This document shows positions 1-8,827 of a stretch of 64,000 bases of DNA, in pieces; within the stretch, counting starts at the first letter, position 1, and the number at the start of each line of letters is the position of its first letter. The DNA is taken from NCBI GenBank assembly GCA_965262665.1, contig OZ253551.1, positions 310,001-374,000 of the forward strand, given 5' to 3'. The notes beneath the pieces are model-generated. The model made no database searches, had not been told where the DNA came from, and saw only the letters and a list, made by a program, of their open reading frames with translations. The translations under genes were made by a program, and so were the position numbers. Source of the DNA: CBDBND01 sp965262665. Lineage in GTDB: Bacteria > Pseudomonadota > Alphaproteobacteria > Rhodospirillales > Rhodospirillaceae.

Positions 1-440
1 GCGAGATCATGCGCACGTCTAGGGTCCGAGCCTATGCATCGGACACGGGCTCCCGTCCGCTTATTCTCGATCCGGGCCTGCTGTGCGGTGTCCCAAACCT
101 TCCATTGGTCTCTGTCGGCCAGCTTGCCGCCCATGAACGCCATCACGTGCTCAAAGGCAATCCGCGCTTGCTCAAAGCTGGAAGCGACAATGACGGTTTC
201 ACCCCTTGGCACCATCAAAGGTCCGTCCAAGGTAGCGGCTGCAATGCCACTTAACAGCGCCGTCTTGCCGTTGCCCCGCGCCACCGACAGCGCCGCCGCC
301 TGCACACTCGGCGCAAACGCGCCGCGAACAAAGCGCCGTTGCCAGGGCAGCACCTTGAACGGCTTGCCGGACAGGCGGCCTTGCGTGATTGTCAGGCTGG
401 CCAAGTAGGCGAGCAAGCTAGTGGAGCCGGTAAGGACCAT
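1..440 (-). CDS. Phage terminase large subunit, N-terminal part (runs off the left edge)
   Basis: The minus-strand frame is open from an ATG at 438-440 to the window edge. It encodes the start of a large terminase, the ATPase/nuclease motor that packages phage DNA. Visible features are the early LPWQRRFVRGAF segment and a Walker A-like SVARGNGKTALLS motif, followed by a TVIVASSFEQA strand typical of these ATPases. The Walker B and nuclease regions lie outside the window. The gene overlaps the 3' end of the small frameshifted gene upstream by 23 bases, so it belongs to a minus-strand phage operon. It is not closely alike in sequence to the terminase at 49848-51470. Confidence 0.85.
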   Translation of the reverse strand, partial: MVLTGSTSLLAYLASLTITQGRLSGKPFKVLPWQRRFVRGAFAPSVQAAALSVARGNGKTALLSGIAAATLDGPLMVPRGETVIVASSFEQARIAFEHVMAFMGGKLADRDQWKVWDTAQQARIENKRTGARVRCIGSDPRRAHDL

Positions 441-671
441 GCGGCGTGAACCTAAACTTGATCTCCAGCACGACCTCGTTGACTTCGCGCATCCGATATT
501 CGAAGTCCTCGCTCATCACCTTTCGCGGCTCGGTCGTAAAGCGCTTCTCACACTCCTTGTTCAAGTGTGCGAGCGCATCGCATAGTCCGAAAAACGGCCC
601 AGGACTATCCACTGCCCGCTATCGTCGCGCCAGTCGACCGCGTATTGATCCTTAATCACTGCTTCATTCAT
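418..671 (-). pseudogene. Small phage-element protein, split by a one-base frameshift
   Basis: Two overlapping frames form one plausible protein of about 84 residues. The first starts at the ATG at 669-671 (AAAGGA-like ribosome site) and ends in QWIVLGRFSDYA. The second continues DALAHLNKECEKRF and so on to a TAG at 418-420. Adding one base in the TATGCGATGCG stretch near 570-580 joins them smoothly. It sits directly upstream of the terminase gene. No function is recognised. The shift could be real decay or a sequence error. Confidence 0.55.
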
Positions 672-770
672 CCCGACATTCCTTTCATGTAGTTCGAGAC
701 TACACCCCACGAGCCCCCTGGCCGCAGCCACACCCGCCGGTGCCATATCGGGCGGGATCGCGCGCCCATT

Positions 771-977
771 TCACGCACACCGGCAGGCCGGACACACCCA
801 CCCCTCACCGTGCTTGACCGCGTACTTGATCATCACGACCTCATTGCAAGTCTCGCATCGAACACGGGCGTTAGGAGATACCGCCACGTTGTTGCCCTCA
901 TCGTCCTGGTGACTGGTGTTAGATCGCCACGCTTCCCGCGCAACGCTATCAACCCTCGATGATCTTACCTTTGTCAT
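771..977 (-). CDS. Small zinc-ribbon-like protein of the phage element
   Basis: 68 residues from the ATG at 975-977, which lies two bases beyond the TGA of the upstream gene. The C-terminus has two CxxC pairs (RCETCNEVV and VCPACRC) separated by about 20 residues, a zinc-ribbon arrangement. A longer upstream start is possible but would overlap the preceding gene. Role unknown; similar small zinc proteins are common in phage early regions. Confidence 0.55.
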   Translation of the reverse strand: MTKVRSSRVDSVAREAWRSNTSHQDDEGNNVAVSPNARVRCETCNEVVMIKYAVKHGEGWVCPACRCA

Positions 978-978
978 A

Positions 979-1197
979 TCAGTGCAGCCGCATGGCCGGA
1001 TCGGTTTCATGGTCCGCATCCGGGTCAAACCGCGAATATGTTTCGCGTGCTAGGGCAATGTAGCCTAAGATCAGTTGCTCATCATCGAGGTACGGCACTT
1101 GCTCGCCCGACTCTGCTGCGATTCTATCGCGCAACTGCGACACCTCAGCGAGCACGGTTTGCATTTCCTCGTTCAGCCTGACGTGTACTGACTTCAT
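979..1197 (-). CDS. Hypothetical protein of the phage element
   Basis: 72 residues. The ATG at 1195-1197 overlaps the stop of the upstream gene (ATGA) and follows a strong GGAGG ribosome site with 5-base spacing, so translation is probably coupled. The N-terminus (MKSVHVRLNEEMQTVLAEV) is predicted helical. No family is recognised. Confidence 0.6.
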   Translation of the reverse strand: MKSVHVRLNEEMQTVLAEVSQLRDRIAAESGEQVPYLDDEQLILGYIALARETYSRFDPDADHETDPAMRLH

Positions 1198-1787
1198 TGG
1201 TTCCTCCATTGAGTTTTTCGACGGGCGACTTGTGTTTTTGCCACGGCCTTTGGCTCCCACGCCGCCAGGTGTTCTTCATCCGTTTGAGCCGCCGTAATGG
1301 CCTCCCCATAGTCCAACCATCGCTGCATTGAAAGCGGGCCGTCCGGCACGGCTTGGATTATTGCCCTTCGTTCTTCAGAACCCTTTGCTGCTGAATCGCG
1401 GAAGGCGCGCCACAATTCCAATGCTTCTTCTTTGGTAGCCGCTGCGCGCAGGTCTGCCCCTGGTTCACCAGAGTCCGTCCATAATTTCCGACTCTCGGCG
1501 GGCCATTTTTCTACGATTGCAAGCAGCCGGAGTGTTTCTCCTATACCCCCCAAATGCGAAATGCTTTCGCATTTAAGGCCTCTTTTGGCGATTCGGAGCA
1601 TGTTCTGAGCATGACGCGGTGAGATACCAGCTTGTTCCAAAAATGGCAGCCATTGACCATGCTCGGCAACTTCGCGAGCCTTCAAAAGAACATTCGCGCA
1701 GTCAATCCATGATTCGAGCGACTTCCGTTGAAGGGTTGCCGCTTGTTCTACCAGTTCATCAAGAACAGCTTGAGAGTTTCTATTCAT
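1194..1787 (-). CDS. DUF3102-like phage-element protein
   Basis: 197 residues. The start is taken at the ATG at 1785-1787, behind GGAGGCAGG, rather than four codons upstream. The segment HGQWLPFLEQAGISPRHAQNM resembles the helix-turn-helix-like core of DUF3102 proteins found in prophages and integrative elements. The rest is rich in charged helices. It is coupled to the next gene by an ATGA overlap. A similar segment (LCGYLGIPTRTASHYMNL) occurs in the protein at 55661-56335 of the second phage-like element. Confidence 0.6.
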   Translation of the reverse strand: MNRNSQAVLDELVEQAATLQRKSLESWIDCANVLLKAREVAEHGQWLPFLEQAGISPRHAQNMLRIAKRGLKCESISHLGGIGETLRLLAIVEKWPAESRKLWTDSGEPGADLRAAATKEEALELWRAFRDSAAKGSEERRAIIQAVPDGPLSMQRWLDYGEAITAAQTDEEHLAAWEPKAVAKTQVARRKTQWRNQ

Positions 1788-2390
1788 TCCTGCCTCCATT
1801 TTTTTTCATAACGCTGTCTTCCTTTGCCGGGCATACGTCGCCATAAGCCCGTGCCCCCCGGTGTGGCGCGGGCTGCTTTCTTTCAGCGAGTGCGCCTTGC
1901 CTAACAATTCACGTTCCGTCTTTTATCGTCGCGCCTTTTGACGGTGGCCAAGCCGAGCCCCCCGCAGCCGGTTAGGCTGCACCTCTTAGCGGGTCCTTGG
2001 TATTTTTTGGGGTATGGAAAGCGACGTGTATCCCTCCCAGCGGTTTAGGCACGCTGAAAGCGGGGTGCGGGCAGCACCAGTTTGAACGAAGCCAAGATCG
2101 CTTAGTCTGCCGCCTCTTGGCCAGAGCGCCACGGCGCACGAAAGATGGAAACGGGCCGTAACCATCCCTTGTGATTCGCCGGTCGGCGTAAATCGAAGCA
2201 AGAATCAACAAAAGGCAAAGCGCAAAAGAATCAGCGTTTGCGTCTTGAGTCTTGCCGGAAATTTTCTTAAGAAGGTGTTGCAATTCAATCCATCCTTGAG
2301 TTGCCGCCGCCTAGGCCGCTTGTCACGGTGCTAGACAACGGGAGCCCCCGCCCATTTGGCGGGGGTTTCTCTTTTTAGGCTTTCGCTATT
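1788..2390. other. 600-base region without a convincing gene
   Basis: Two overlapping minus-strand frames exist (1972-2283, 103 codons; 1986-2201, 71 codons). Neither has a recognised family or a clear ribosome site. One of them may be a short phage leader-type gene. A strong hairpin lies at 2345-2365. Confidence 0.4.
2345..2376 (+). terminator. Hairpin with T-rich tail
   Basis: CCCCCGCC and GGCGGGGG pair across a 5-base loop, followed on the plus strand by TTTCTCTTTTT. This has the form of an intrinsic terminator for plus-strand transcription. All recognised genes here are on the minus strand, so it may insulate the element or act in both directions. Confidence 0.5.
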
Positions 2391-2630
2391 TCAGTGGGAA
2401 CCCCGAGTTTTCCTAATTGGCGTTGACAACTTCTTGCTTTTTTCTTCACGAGATTGAACCCACGCCTCAACCTCACTTACACGCCAGCGCCTGGCTTTTG
2501 CGCCAACGAGTACGCCGGGCGGGAAATCTCCCTCACGAATATTGAGATAAAAAGTTGAGCGAGAAATACCTAGCAGTTCGGCGACCTCATCGGCCTTGAG
2601 CAGCCGGTCGGAGATTAATGATGGCGGCAT
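2391..2630 (-). CDS. AlpA-family helix-turn-helix regulator
   Basis: 79 residues from the ATG at 2628-2630, with AAAGGA eight bases upstream. The protein has the MerR-like winged-helix pattern of AlpA/excisionase proteins: LLKADEVAELLGISRSTFYL, then RRWRVSEVEAWV. These small DNA-binding proteins control integrase expression or act as directionality factors in prophages and satellites. It lies directly downstream of the integrase, the same arrangement as at 57213-58651. Confidence 0.8.
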   Translation of the reverse strand: MPPSLISDRLLKADEVAELLGISRSTFYLNIREGDFPPGVLVGAKARRWRVSEVEAWVQSREEKSKKLSTPIRKTRGSH

Positions 2631-2706
2631 AAAAAGAGTCCTTTCTAGTGTTGCTCAAGCCAACTCAAACAACACGACAGGGAACCTTTCAAGCCGAAAA
2701 AAACTA

Positions 2707-2730
2707 ATTCCATACTATGTATGTCGGAAT
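2707..2730. promoter_or_regulatory. Dyad between integrase and alpA
   Basis: ATTCC and GGAAT flank an inner CATAC-TAT-GTATG palindrome in the 145-base gap between the integrase stop and the alpA start. It looks like a protein-binding operator. Position and symmetry are the only support. Confidence 0.35.
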
Positions 2731-2774
2731 ATGCCAGAAAAGACAGGCCGTGTTCGTATGCTAACCGAAACGGC

Positions 2775-3947
2775 TTAACCGGCGCAGTAATCCGCCCACT
2801 TCTGCATCAAAGTTTTTCGTTGCTCAAAGTGAGTCGTGCGCAGATATGCGCCTTCAACGCCTTTGACGACGTGTCCTAAAGACGCTTCGGCAACATCCCG
2901 ATTCGCACCGGACTCCGCCGCCCAATCACGGAACGATGATCTAAAGCCGTGCGCCGTTGCCTTGCCTCCAAGCCCTACGGACTCGAAGATTCTTGGAAAC
3001 GCTTTGGCTGAAAGTTGCTCATTCCGGCCCCGCGCCGAAGGAAACAACAGCGCACTCGGTGCGCCATCGGAAAGCGCCTTTGCTTCCTCAAGGATTTCCA
3101 ACGCCCGCGTTGACAATGGGACTCGATGTTCACGATTAGCCTTCATGCGTTCGGCTGGTATGGTCCAGGTCTCAGCTTGAAGGTCGATTTCACCCCACGT
3201 TGCCCCGCGTGCCTCGCCCGAGCGGCAAACCGTCAACACGAGAAACTCAAAGGCCAATTTTGCGCCCATGTAAGCGCTGTTTGATCCGCGCACCTGGCGC
3301 CGAAGCACACCGGAAACCTCGGCATGAGCCACAGCGGCAAAATTTTGGGGCCTGTGTCCGTTTTTTGGAAGGGTCGCAGTCACCACGTCGCACGGATTGT
3401 CTTTCCTGTATCCATGGGCCATTGCCCATTACATGATTGCGCTGGTCCGCTTCAAGACACGCTGGGCTGTTTCGCGTTTCTCGTGCCAGATCGGAGTCAC
3501 AACGCCTAAGACATCCGCCGTCGCAATCTCACTCACTGATTTGTCGCCTATCAGAGGATAGGCAAAATTCTGCAAACTTTATCGCCATTGCCGTTCGCTG
3601 TCGTCGCCACGCCATGAATCGCGGTTAATGGAAATCACGGTTTCAGCGGCTTCTGAAAAAATCGGCACGGTTGATTTGACTCTGTCCTCTGTCGGGTCGC
3701 CGCCCTCCCATACTGTTCGCATGTTCTTGATCGCAGTCATTCGCGCTTCCGAGAGACTCACAAAGGCCAATGGACCTAAACCAATGTCCCGGCGTTTGCC
3801 GTTGATCGTGATTCTTTAAAGCCAGGATTTTGAAACCCATTCCTTTTTTGCCGACTTTTGGACCTGTAAAAATAATCCGTTGCCATCATGGTATTTGCCG
3901 GGCTTGGGGACGGTCTTCACAAGAGCCGCTGATAATCTCTTAGGCAT
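2775..3947 (-). pseudogene. int: Tyrosine-recombinase integrase interrupted by three in-frame TAA codons
   Basis: One frame of 391 codons runs from ATG 3945-3947 to the stop at 2775 and covers a complete P4/DUF4102-type integrase. It has the N-terminal domain (DGNGLFLQV, then GKRRDIGLG), the SAM-like domain and the catalytic domain with CRSGEARG, HGFRSSFRDW and LGHVVKGVEGAYLR (Arg, His-x-x-Arg, His, Tyr). TAA codons stand at 3816-3818, 3579-3581 and 3429-3431, and no frameshift is present. At the first two positions glutamine would fit (SW-x-QR, QWR-x-SLQ); a single C to T change in CAA gives TAA. The enzyme should be inactive, so the left element is probably immobile. Confidence 0.85.
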
Positions 3948-4126
3948 TTTCTCTTTTCCGTTTCATATGTGGTGTGGGTTTGGTTTTTTTTTGGGTGCAA
4001 TACCTACTTTCAAACCCCCAGTAAGGGGCAGAGTAAACGCCACGTCCTGAAACGTCAAAAACACGGAAACCCTTACCAGAACTCATTCTCAGGAATAAGG
4101 CATGAGTTAGCAGGCTATAAATTAGC

Positions 4127-4456
4127 GTGGTCTTGGAGGGCCTGTCCTTTGACCGCCTGCAGCCGTTTACCGGCCTCGACATGATTATTCTCGAAGATTT
4201 CGACACCTTGAGAGCCGAGCGAGAGATGATCGACGCCGCCATTCAAGAATGGGCTGAAACGGGCTTAACGGACGACATTTTGTCAGATGATCTTCACTAC
4301 ACGTCTATCGTTAATCCACGTGAGGTCGATCTACCAATGGCGTTGTGCGTCAGTCATTTCTTCAACCACCAGACCCACCACCGGGGTCAGGCAACTACGT
4401 TGTTGTCTGAACAGGGATTAGACCCCGGTGTGACAGATATGATTGCCATGCCGTAA
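4127..4456 (+). pseudogene. DinB-family protein, 5' part missing
   Basis: The plus-strand frame encodes the C-terminal two thirds of a DinB-like four-helix metal-binding protein. It includes the characteristic SHFFNHQTHHRGQATTLLSEQG histidine region and a FDTLRAEREMIDAAIQEW helix. The usual N-terminal 60-70 residues are absent, and the reading begins where the phage element ends. The simplest reading is that the element at the left inserted into this gene, with the rest beyond the window. Confidence 0.7.
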
Positions 4457-4470
4457 GGTGAGTGAGACGG

Positions 4471-5133
4471 CTACTGAACCCAACGGAAGTCTTGGACGAC
4501 AGACATGGTTTCTGGCGGCGGGCCACCGTCCTCCCGTTCGTATTCATATGTGCCCGCTTCGTAAATACGTCCCGGTTCGAACCGTACGGCCACAATTGGC
4601 CACATCCAAACATCGAGAGTGCGATTGAAGATCCGACAATCGCCAAAACCGTTCTGTCCCTCGATCACATCTCCAATGCGCACCAAAGTGAACACGCATT
4701 CGTCCGGATAGGTGTGGAAATCATCCATGGTCAGTGCGGCAATGGCGACGTGATCAATATCTTTAGGCGAAAGAATGCCTGTCAGAGCCGCATCAGCCTT
4801 TTCGTAAAACGTATAGAACCGCATTTCGATGCGGTCGCCCTTGGCCTCGTAAGCCCAAATGCGCTGGCTGTCGATCGGCCCGTCAGGCTCCCCGGCGTGC
4901 CATTCCAGATACATGGTTTCGCCGGGAACGTTGGGTAAGTTAACGCGGGTACCGTATACGTAACGTAACCGCGCCGAAGACTCTTCTGCAACTTGTTGAG
5001 CCGAACTGAATTGACCGCTCATCCAGCGCATCAGCGCCTCAACATCGGCCGCACTGCCGGACTGAGCAAAAGCGCTGCTTTGGCTTATAGCAAAGACACA
5101 AAGAGCAAGTAAGAATTGGACCACGGATTTCAT
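4471..5133 (-). CDS. CpcT/CpeT-like exported protein
   Basis: 220 residues with a clear signal peptide (MKSVVQFLLALCVFAISQSSAFA). The mature part begins with a LMRWMSGQFSS segment and contains YLEWHAGEPDGPIDSQRIWAYE, matching the CpcT/CpeT (DUF1001) fold known from phycobilin lyases. There is no sign of phycobilisomes here, so the role is probably a different periplasmic binding function. Last gene of a four-gene minus-strand operon, 18 bases after DUF1838. Confidence 0.7.
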   Translation of the reverse strand: MKSVVQFLLALCVFAISQSSAFAQSGSAADVEALMRWMSGQFSSAQQVAEESSARLRYVYGTRVNLPNVPGETMYLEWHAGEPDGPIDSQRIWAYEAKGDRIEMRFYTFYEKADAALTGILSPKDIDHVAIAALTMDDFHTYPDECVFTLVRIGDVIEGQNGFGDCRIFNRTLDVWMWPIVAVRFEPGRIYEAGTYEYEREDGGPPPETMSVVQDFRWVQ

Positions 5134-5151
5134 GGCATGGGTTCCAGTTAT

Positions 5152-6012
5152 CTACCTGTCAAAACTTTCTGGCGGCCCCTCAAGACGCGCAACAAAATCT
5201 TTGGCGATATCGGGATGAATGTCTTTCACAAATCCGCCAATACGTGGATGCATGTCATCAACCGTAAAACATTTGGCCCCGCTAATACGGGTGATGAGAG
5301 TCCCTTCCCGATCGCCCATATTCATCCATGGATGCCAGCTTTGAATGATGTGCACGGTCATAGTCGCCGGCACGCTGGCAATGTCAGGATTCAAAACATT
5401 CGAGACTTTACCGTGATAGGTGGAAAGATCGTGAGCCCGGAAGGTATCTTGCCCTTCTCTATCCACCAGCACGCTAACATCATTCAACAGCCAGACATCG
5501 TCGCCGGCCACTTCCGCCGGGCCAAGTCTGCCGCTTCTGCGAATTTCGGCACCGGGTAGGGTTGACTGGCTAATTGGGCCGGTATCGCCAAAGCGGCGCG
5601 TGAGTGGCCCCATAATCAGCGGCACTTCTTCATAAACCTCACCATTGTAAGGATTGCGCCACGAATTAAGGAGAGCGTCTGTTTCAACGTCAGTCTTGTA
5701 AACGATTTCCATGGACTGCACATCCAGAGTGCCGTCTTCATTGTGTTTGACGTTCTTGAACACCACCACATTGAGAGTCCATAGGGGCGTGATCTCACCG
5801 TTGATGGACCCATATTTGTTGCCACGTATCCACCAGATCAATGGATCATCGCTCGCTGAAAACATCAATTTCTCTTGTAGTAGGCCGATGTGAGATGGAT
5901 TGGCGGGATCGATAGCGGTGGGCAACACCGAAGCATAAGAATGTACAGAGCGAAGAAACGGCGCTGTCGCCGCCATGCCTGCCATACCCTTGAGAACTGC
6001 TCGCCGTTTCAT
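5152..6012 (-). CDS. DUF1838 family protein with Tat-like leader
   Basis: 286 residues starting MKRRAVLKGMAGMAATAPFL, a twin-arginine-type leader with a weak second half. The body (DDPLIWWIRGNKYG, then VSVLVDREGQDTFRAHDLSTYHG, then SWHPWMNMGDREGTLITRISGAK) fits DUF1838, an uncharacterised exported family of alphaproteobacteria. Its place between a solute-binding protein and a CpcT-like protein suggests a shared periplasmic pathway. Function unknown. Confidence 0.75.
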   Translation of the reverse strand: MKRRAVLKGMAGMAATAPFLRSVHSYASVLPTAIDPANPSHIGLLQEKLMFSASDDPLIWWIRGNKYGSINGEITPLWTLNVVVFKNVKHNEDGTLDVQSMEIVYKTDVETDALLNSWRNPYNGEVYEEVPLIMGPLTRRFGDTGPISQSTLPGAEIRRSGRLGPAEVAGDDVWLLNDVSVLVDREGQDTFRAHDLSTYHGKVSNVLNPDIASVPATMTVHIIQSWHPWMNMGDREGTLITRISGAKCFTVDDMHPRIGGFVKDIHPDIAKDFVARLEGPPESFDR

Positions 6013-6033
6013 AAGTGCCTCTCCTCGCCCGTT

Positions 6034-7572
6034 TTATGATTGGTCTTTAATTCTGATGGCATGATAGGGAATGTAATCGTAGTAATCCCCATAACCCACG
6101 AATGCGTCCACTTTCGGCCCTAAAGCATCCACCATGATGGCGCGCCACAGGAAAACGCCTGGCGGATTTTCGTATTCACGCCTGGTAACCTCCTGCATTA
6201 GCGCGTTGAGCGAATCAATATCAGTTGCCTGCTGCGCCTGTCTTACAAATTCCATACTCACGTCGTCGCAGAAATAAGGTGGGCGGGTCCCCGTTTGACC
6301 GAGGCACGAGCGGTAACGATAGTCTCCCAATGGGTCCAGACCCCGGCCGAAGTTGTTGAACATATCGGCGCGATAATCACCGTTAAATAACATCTGGGTC
6401 ATTTGACTTGGCGATGCAGCCAACAGAGTGAGAGTCACGCCGATCTGCCTGAGGTCTTCCGCAACCTGCTGATAGACCAGCATGTCGTCTGCTCCAGCGG
6501 CGGACACTCGGATAGTTATCTCCAAACCGTCGCCGTAACCGGCCTCCGCTAGAAGAGCCCGCGCCTTTTCTGGATCGAAAGGATAGGCCTCTATGTCTTC
6601 CACGTGGCCTGGCGCACCTGGGAGGACCAATTGCCCCTGGGGTAGGACGCGACCATCTAGCAATAAGTCCGAAATGCGCTGCCGATCAACACCGTAATTA
6701 AAGGCTAGACGCACCCTACGATCATGCACGGGATTGGTTTCGGGCAAGTGCTCCTTGGCAAAACTCATGTAGATCATGCGCCCTGTTTGCCGTTCAACCA
6801 ACCGGCCGCCAATGTTTACCAAAACTTCTCTATCACCCACACCCATTTGCAAAGCGATGTCGATGGCATCCGCATGTATCGCTTGAAGACGGGCTGTTTG
6901 GTCGGGTAAATGGTTCAATTCAAGCCTGTCCACCGCCGGAGGATTCCAGGCGGTGGGATTGGCGTCGTAAATGGACCGCGCTTCCCCTTTGACGCTCATG
7001 CGAAACGGTCCTGTGTTAGCCGCCGGTGCGACAGCCGGGTCCGCACGGCGGATTTTCCACGTTTCCGGTTCCGGCAAACGCCAGATGGCCATGCGCCACG
7101 GAAACATAGGATCGGGCCGCTTCAATATGATGTCGACCTCAAGATTAGAGACAATTACGGCGCGATCGATGTTGGCCAGACTGCTGCCGACAGTTTCCGT
7201 TGTTCCCTTAGGTGTCTTCATATGAGCGACGGATTCAACAATCGCATTTGCTGATAAAGGCACGTCGTTGGAGAACAGAACTCCTCGGCGCAACGTCAGG
7301 CGCCAGACTTTTGATTCTGTGCTGTCCCATGACGTCGCCAGCCAAGGTTTGGCTTTGCCATCCCGCCCGATGACCACAAGCGGATCAAACATGATTTGAG
7401 AACTGACCGAAGACGGCAGTGTTAGAGCCCGGTAAGGGTTATCGGGATCCTGTGCCAGCAATGGCGTAGCCATGCGCACTGTGGTCTGAGCGAATACCGT
7501 TGCACCCATAAAAGTGACAAGCAGTCCTAATATACACCCAAGACTAAATCGCTGAGGCTGAGGCGTAGGCAT
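6034..7572 (-). CDS. ABC transporter substrate-binding protein, family 5 (peptide/nickel type)
   Basis: 512 residues from the ATG at 7570-7572, six bases after the nitrilase stop. The longer upstream frame runs through the nitrilase gene and is rejected. A signal peptide (LGCILGLLVTFMGATVFA) is followed by the SBP_bac_5 fold: LLAQDPDNPYRALTLPSSV, WRLTLRRGVLFSNDVPL, DRRVRLAFNYGVDRQRI, YPFDPEKARALLAEAGYGDGL. No permease or ATPase genes are adjacent. The ligand cannot be told. Confidence 0.85.
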   Translation of the reverse strand: MPTPQPQRFSLGCILGLLVTFMGATVFAQTTVRMATPLLAQDPDNPYRALTLPSSVSSQIMFDPLVVIGRDGKAKPWLATSWDSTESKVWRLTLRRGVLFSNDVPLSANAIVESVAHMKTPKGTTETVGSSLANIDRAVIVSNLEVDIILKRPDPMFPWRMAIWRLPEPETWKIRRADPAVAPAANTGPFRMSVKGEARSIYDANPTAWNPPAVDRLELNHLPDQTARLQAIHADAIDIALQMGVGDREVLVNIGGRLVERQTGRMIYMSFAKEHLPETNPVHDRRVRLAFNYGVDRQRISDLLLDGRVLPQGQLVLPGAPGHVEDIEAYPFDPEKARALLAEAGYGDGLEITIRVSAAGADDMLVYQQVAEDLRQIGVTLTLLAASPSQMTQMLFNGDYRADMFNNFGRGLDPLGDYRYRSCLGQTGTRPPYFCDDVSMEFVRQAQQATDIDSLNALMQEVTRREYENPPGVFLWRAIMVDALGPKVDAFVGYGDYYDYIPYHAIRIKDQS

Positions 7573-7577
7573 TCGTT

Positions 7578-8669
7578 TTAGCTTCCCCACAGGTCGTAAC
7601 CCTCCAGCGCCTGCCCTTTGGCCAGTGGATTGAGCACACCATCGTCCACTTTGCGTTTGATGACGCCAATCAAGGCGTCCTGAATGCGTTGTTTGGAATC
7701 CATGGGTTTGTCCGCCCACAAATTAACCGGATAGAACTGCGCCTCATTAAAAATTTGGGCGTAAGCTTCCGAGCGTAAGCGGGCAATACGGTTTACACCA
7801 AACGGTCCGGTCGGTGTGCAGCGGGCTCGGCGCAAGGCATCCATATCCAAAACGGCCGAAGCCCCGATGGATTCACCAGCGACGCCACTTTCCACCATCA
7901 CCTGGCCTTGATAGTCGATGATCTTGGAATTACCGGCGTGGGTGTCGTTGGGTGGGGAGCCGACGATCTTGCCGGCGTTGGCGGAAACGAAATACACCAT
8001 GTTTTCTGCAGCGCGAACGCGCTTGGCGGATTCCCAAGCCATGCTTTCAGACCGGCCATGGTCCGAAGTGGGATGCAAGATCACTTCTGCCCCGCGCATC
8101 ATTAGGCAGCGCCCGGTTTCTGGCCAAAGGATCTCGCCGCAGGGCATCATCGTAATATTGCCGATTTCCGTCTTGGCCACAGGCCACAGACCTTCAATAC
8201 CGTGCTTGTCTAAATACTCATCGAGTACATCATGGGGTGATGCCGCTTGCGCCGTCGAAACGCGGCGGTACTTGAGGATCACATCACCGGACGGATCGAT
8301 GAGATAAGAGCAGTTGAAATACCGGCCCGGCCATTCGGGCGGAGCCCCATAACTGTTGGCACCGAGGTAAATACCATGTTTTTGGGCGATGGATTGGAGA
8401 CGCTCAACTTCTTTACAACCGGGGATTTGAAAACACGCTTTTTCGATCCACTCGTCCTCAGTTTCACCCAATGGAAAGCCCTGTAGATTGAACTCCGGAA
8501 ACAGCACCAGGTTTTTCATGCCGCCGCCGCGGCCAGCGGCCCATTGGATGAGTTCTTCCCACCGGTCGATGCTTTTGTTGACGATGGCCATGGCCTCGTC
8601 CCGGGTCTTCGCCCCGTTGACGATGACGTTGTTGGTTTGCATTGCGGTGGCTTTCCAAAGCAGTGCCAT
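7578..8669 (-). CDS. Carbon-nitrogen hydrolase (nitrilase superfamily)
   Basis: 363 residues. The ATG at 8667-8669 follows GGGAGC; seven upstream codons in frame are excluded. The catalytic Glu (VLFPEFNLQG), Lys (ILKYRRVS) and Cys (TMMPCGEILWPE) are visible in the expected order. The enzyme should hydrolyse a nitrile or amide C-N bond. First gene of the operon running to 4471; the pairing with a solute-binding protein suggests catabolism of an imported amide-like compound (inference). Confidence 0.85.
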   Translation of the reverse strand: MALLWKATAMQTNNVIVNGAKTRDEAMAIVNKSIDRWEELIQWAAGRGGGMKNLVLFPEFNLQGFPLGETEDEWIEKACFQIPGCKEVERLQSIAQKHGIYLGANSYGAPPEWPGRYFNCSYLIDPSGDVILKYRRVSTAQAASPHDVLDEYLDKHGIEGLWPVAKTEIGNITMMPCGEILWPETGRCLMMRGAEVILHPTSDHGRSESMAWESAKRVRAAENMVYFVSANAGKIVGSPPNDTHAGNSKIIDYQGQVMVESGVAGESIGASAVLDMDALRRARCTPTGPFGVNRIARLRSEAYAQIFNEAQFYPVNLWADKPMDSKQRIQDALIGVIKRKVDDGVLNPLAKGQALEGYDLWGS

Positions 8670-8827
8670 TGTGCTCCCTTCCCTTCTCAAACGCTCACGA
8701 ACCTTGCACTATAAGGGGCGTTTACGTGCGCAGTCACGGCTCGATTAGGTTATGTAGTCACATTTTAGACGTCGGCTCACATATAGAGAACCATGGGCAA
8801 CGCAAAACTGTCTGGTGAGATGTTTAG

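Noticed and set aside
4565..4590. tRNA T-arm-like GGTTCGAACC
   Set aside because: It lies inside the CpcT-like coding sequence and no cloverleaf forms around it.
7573..7719. Longer N-terminus of the solute-binding protein
   Set aside because: The extra 49 codons lie in the nitrilase gene and precede a clear signal peptide start.
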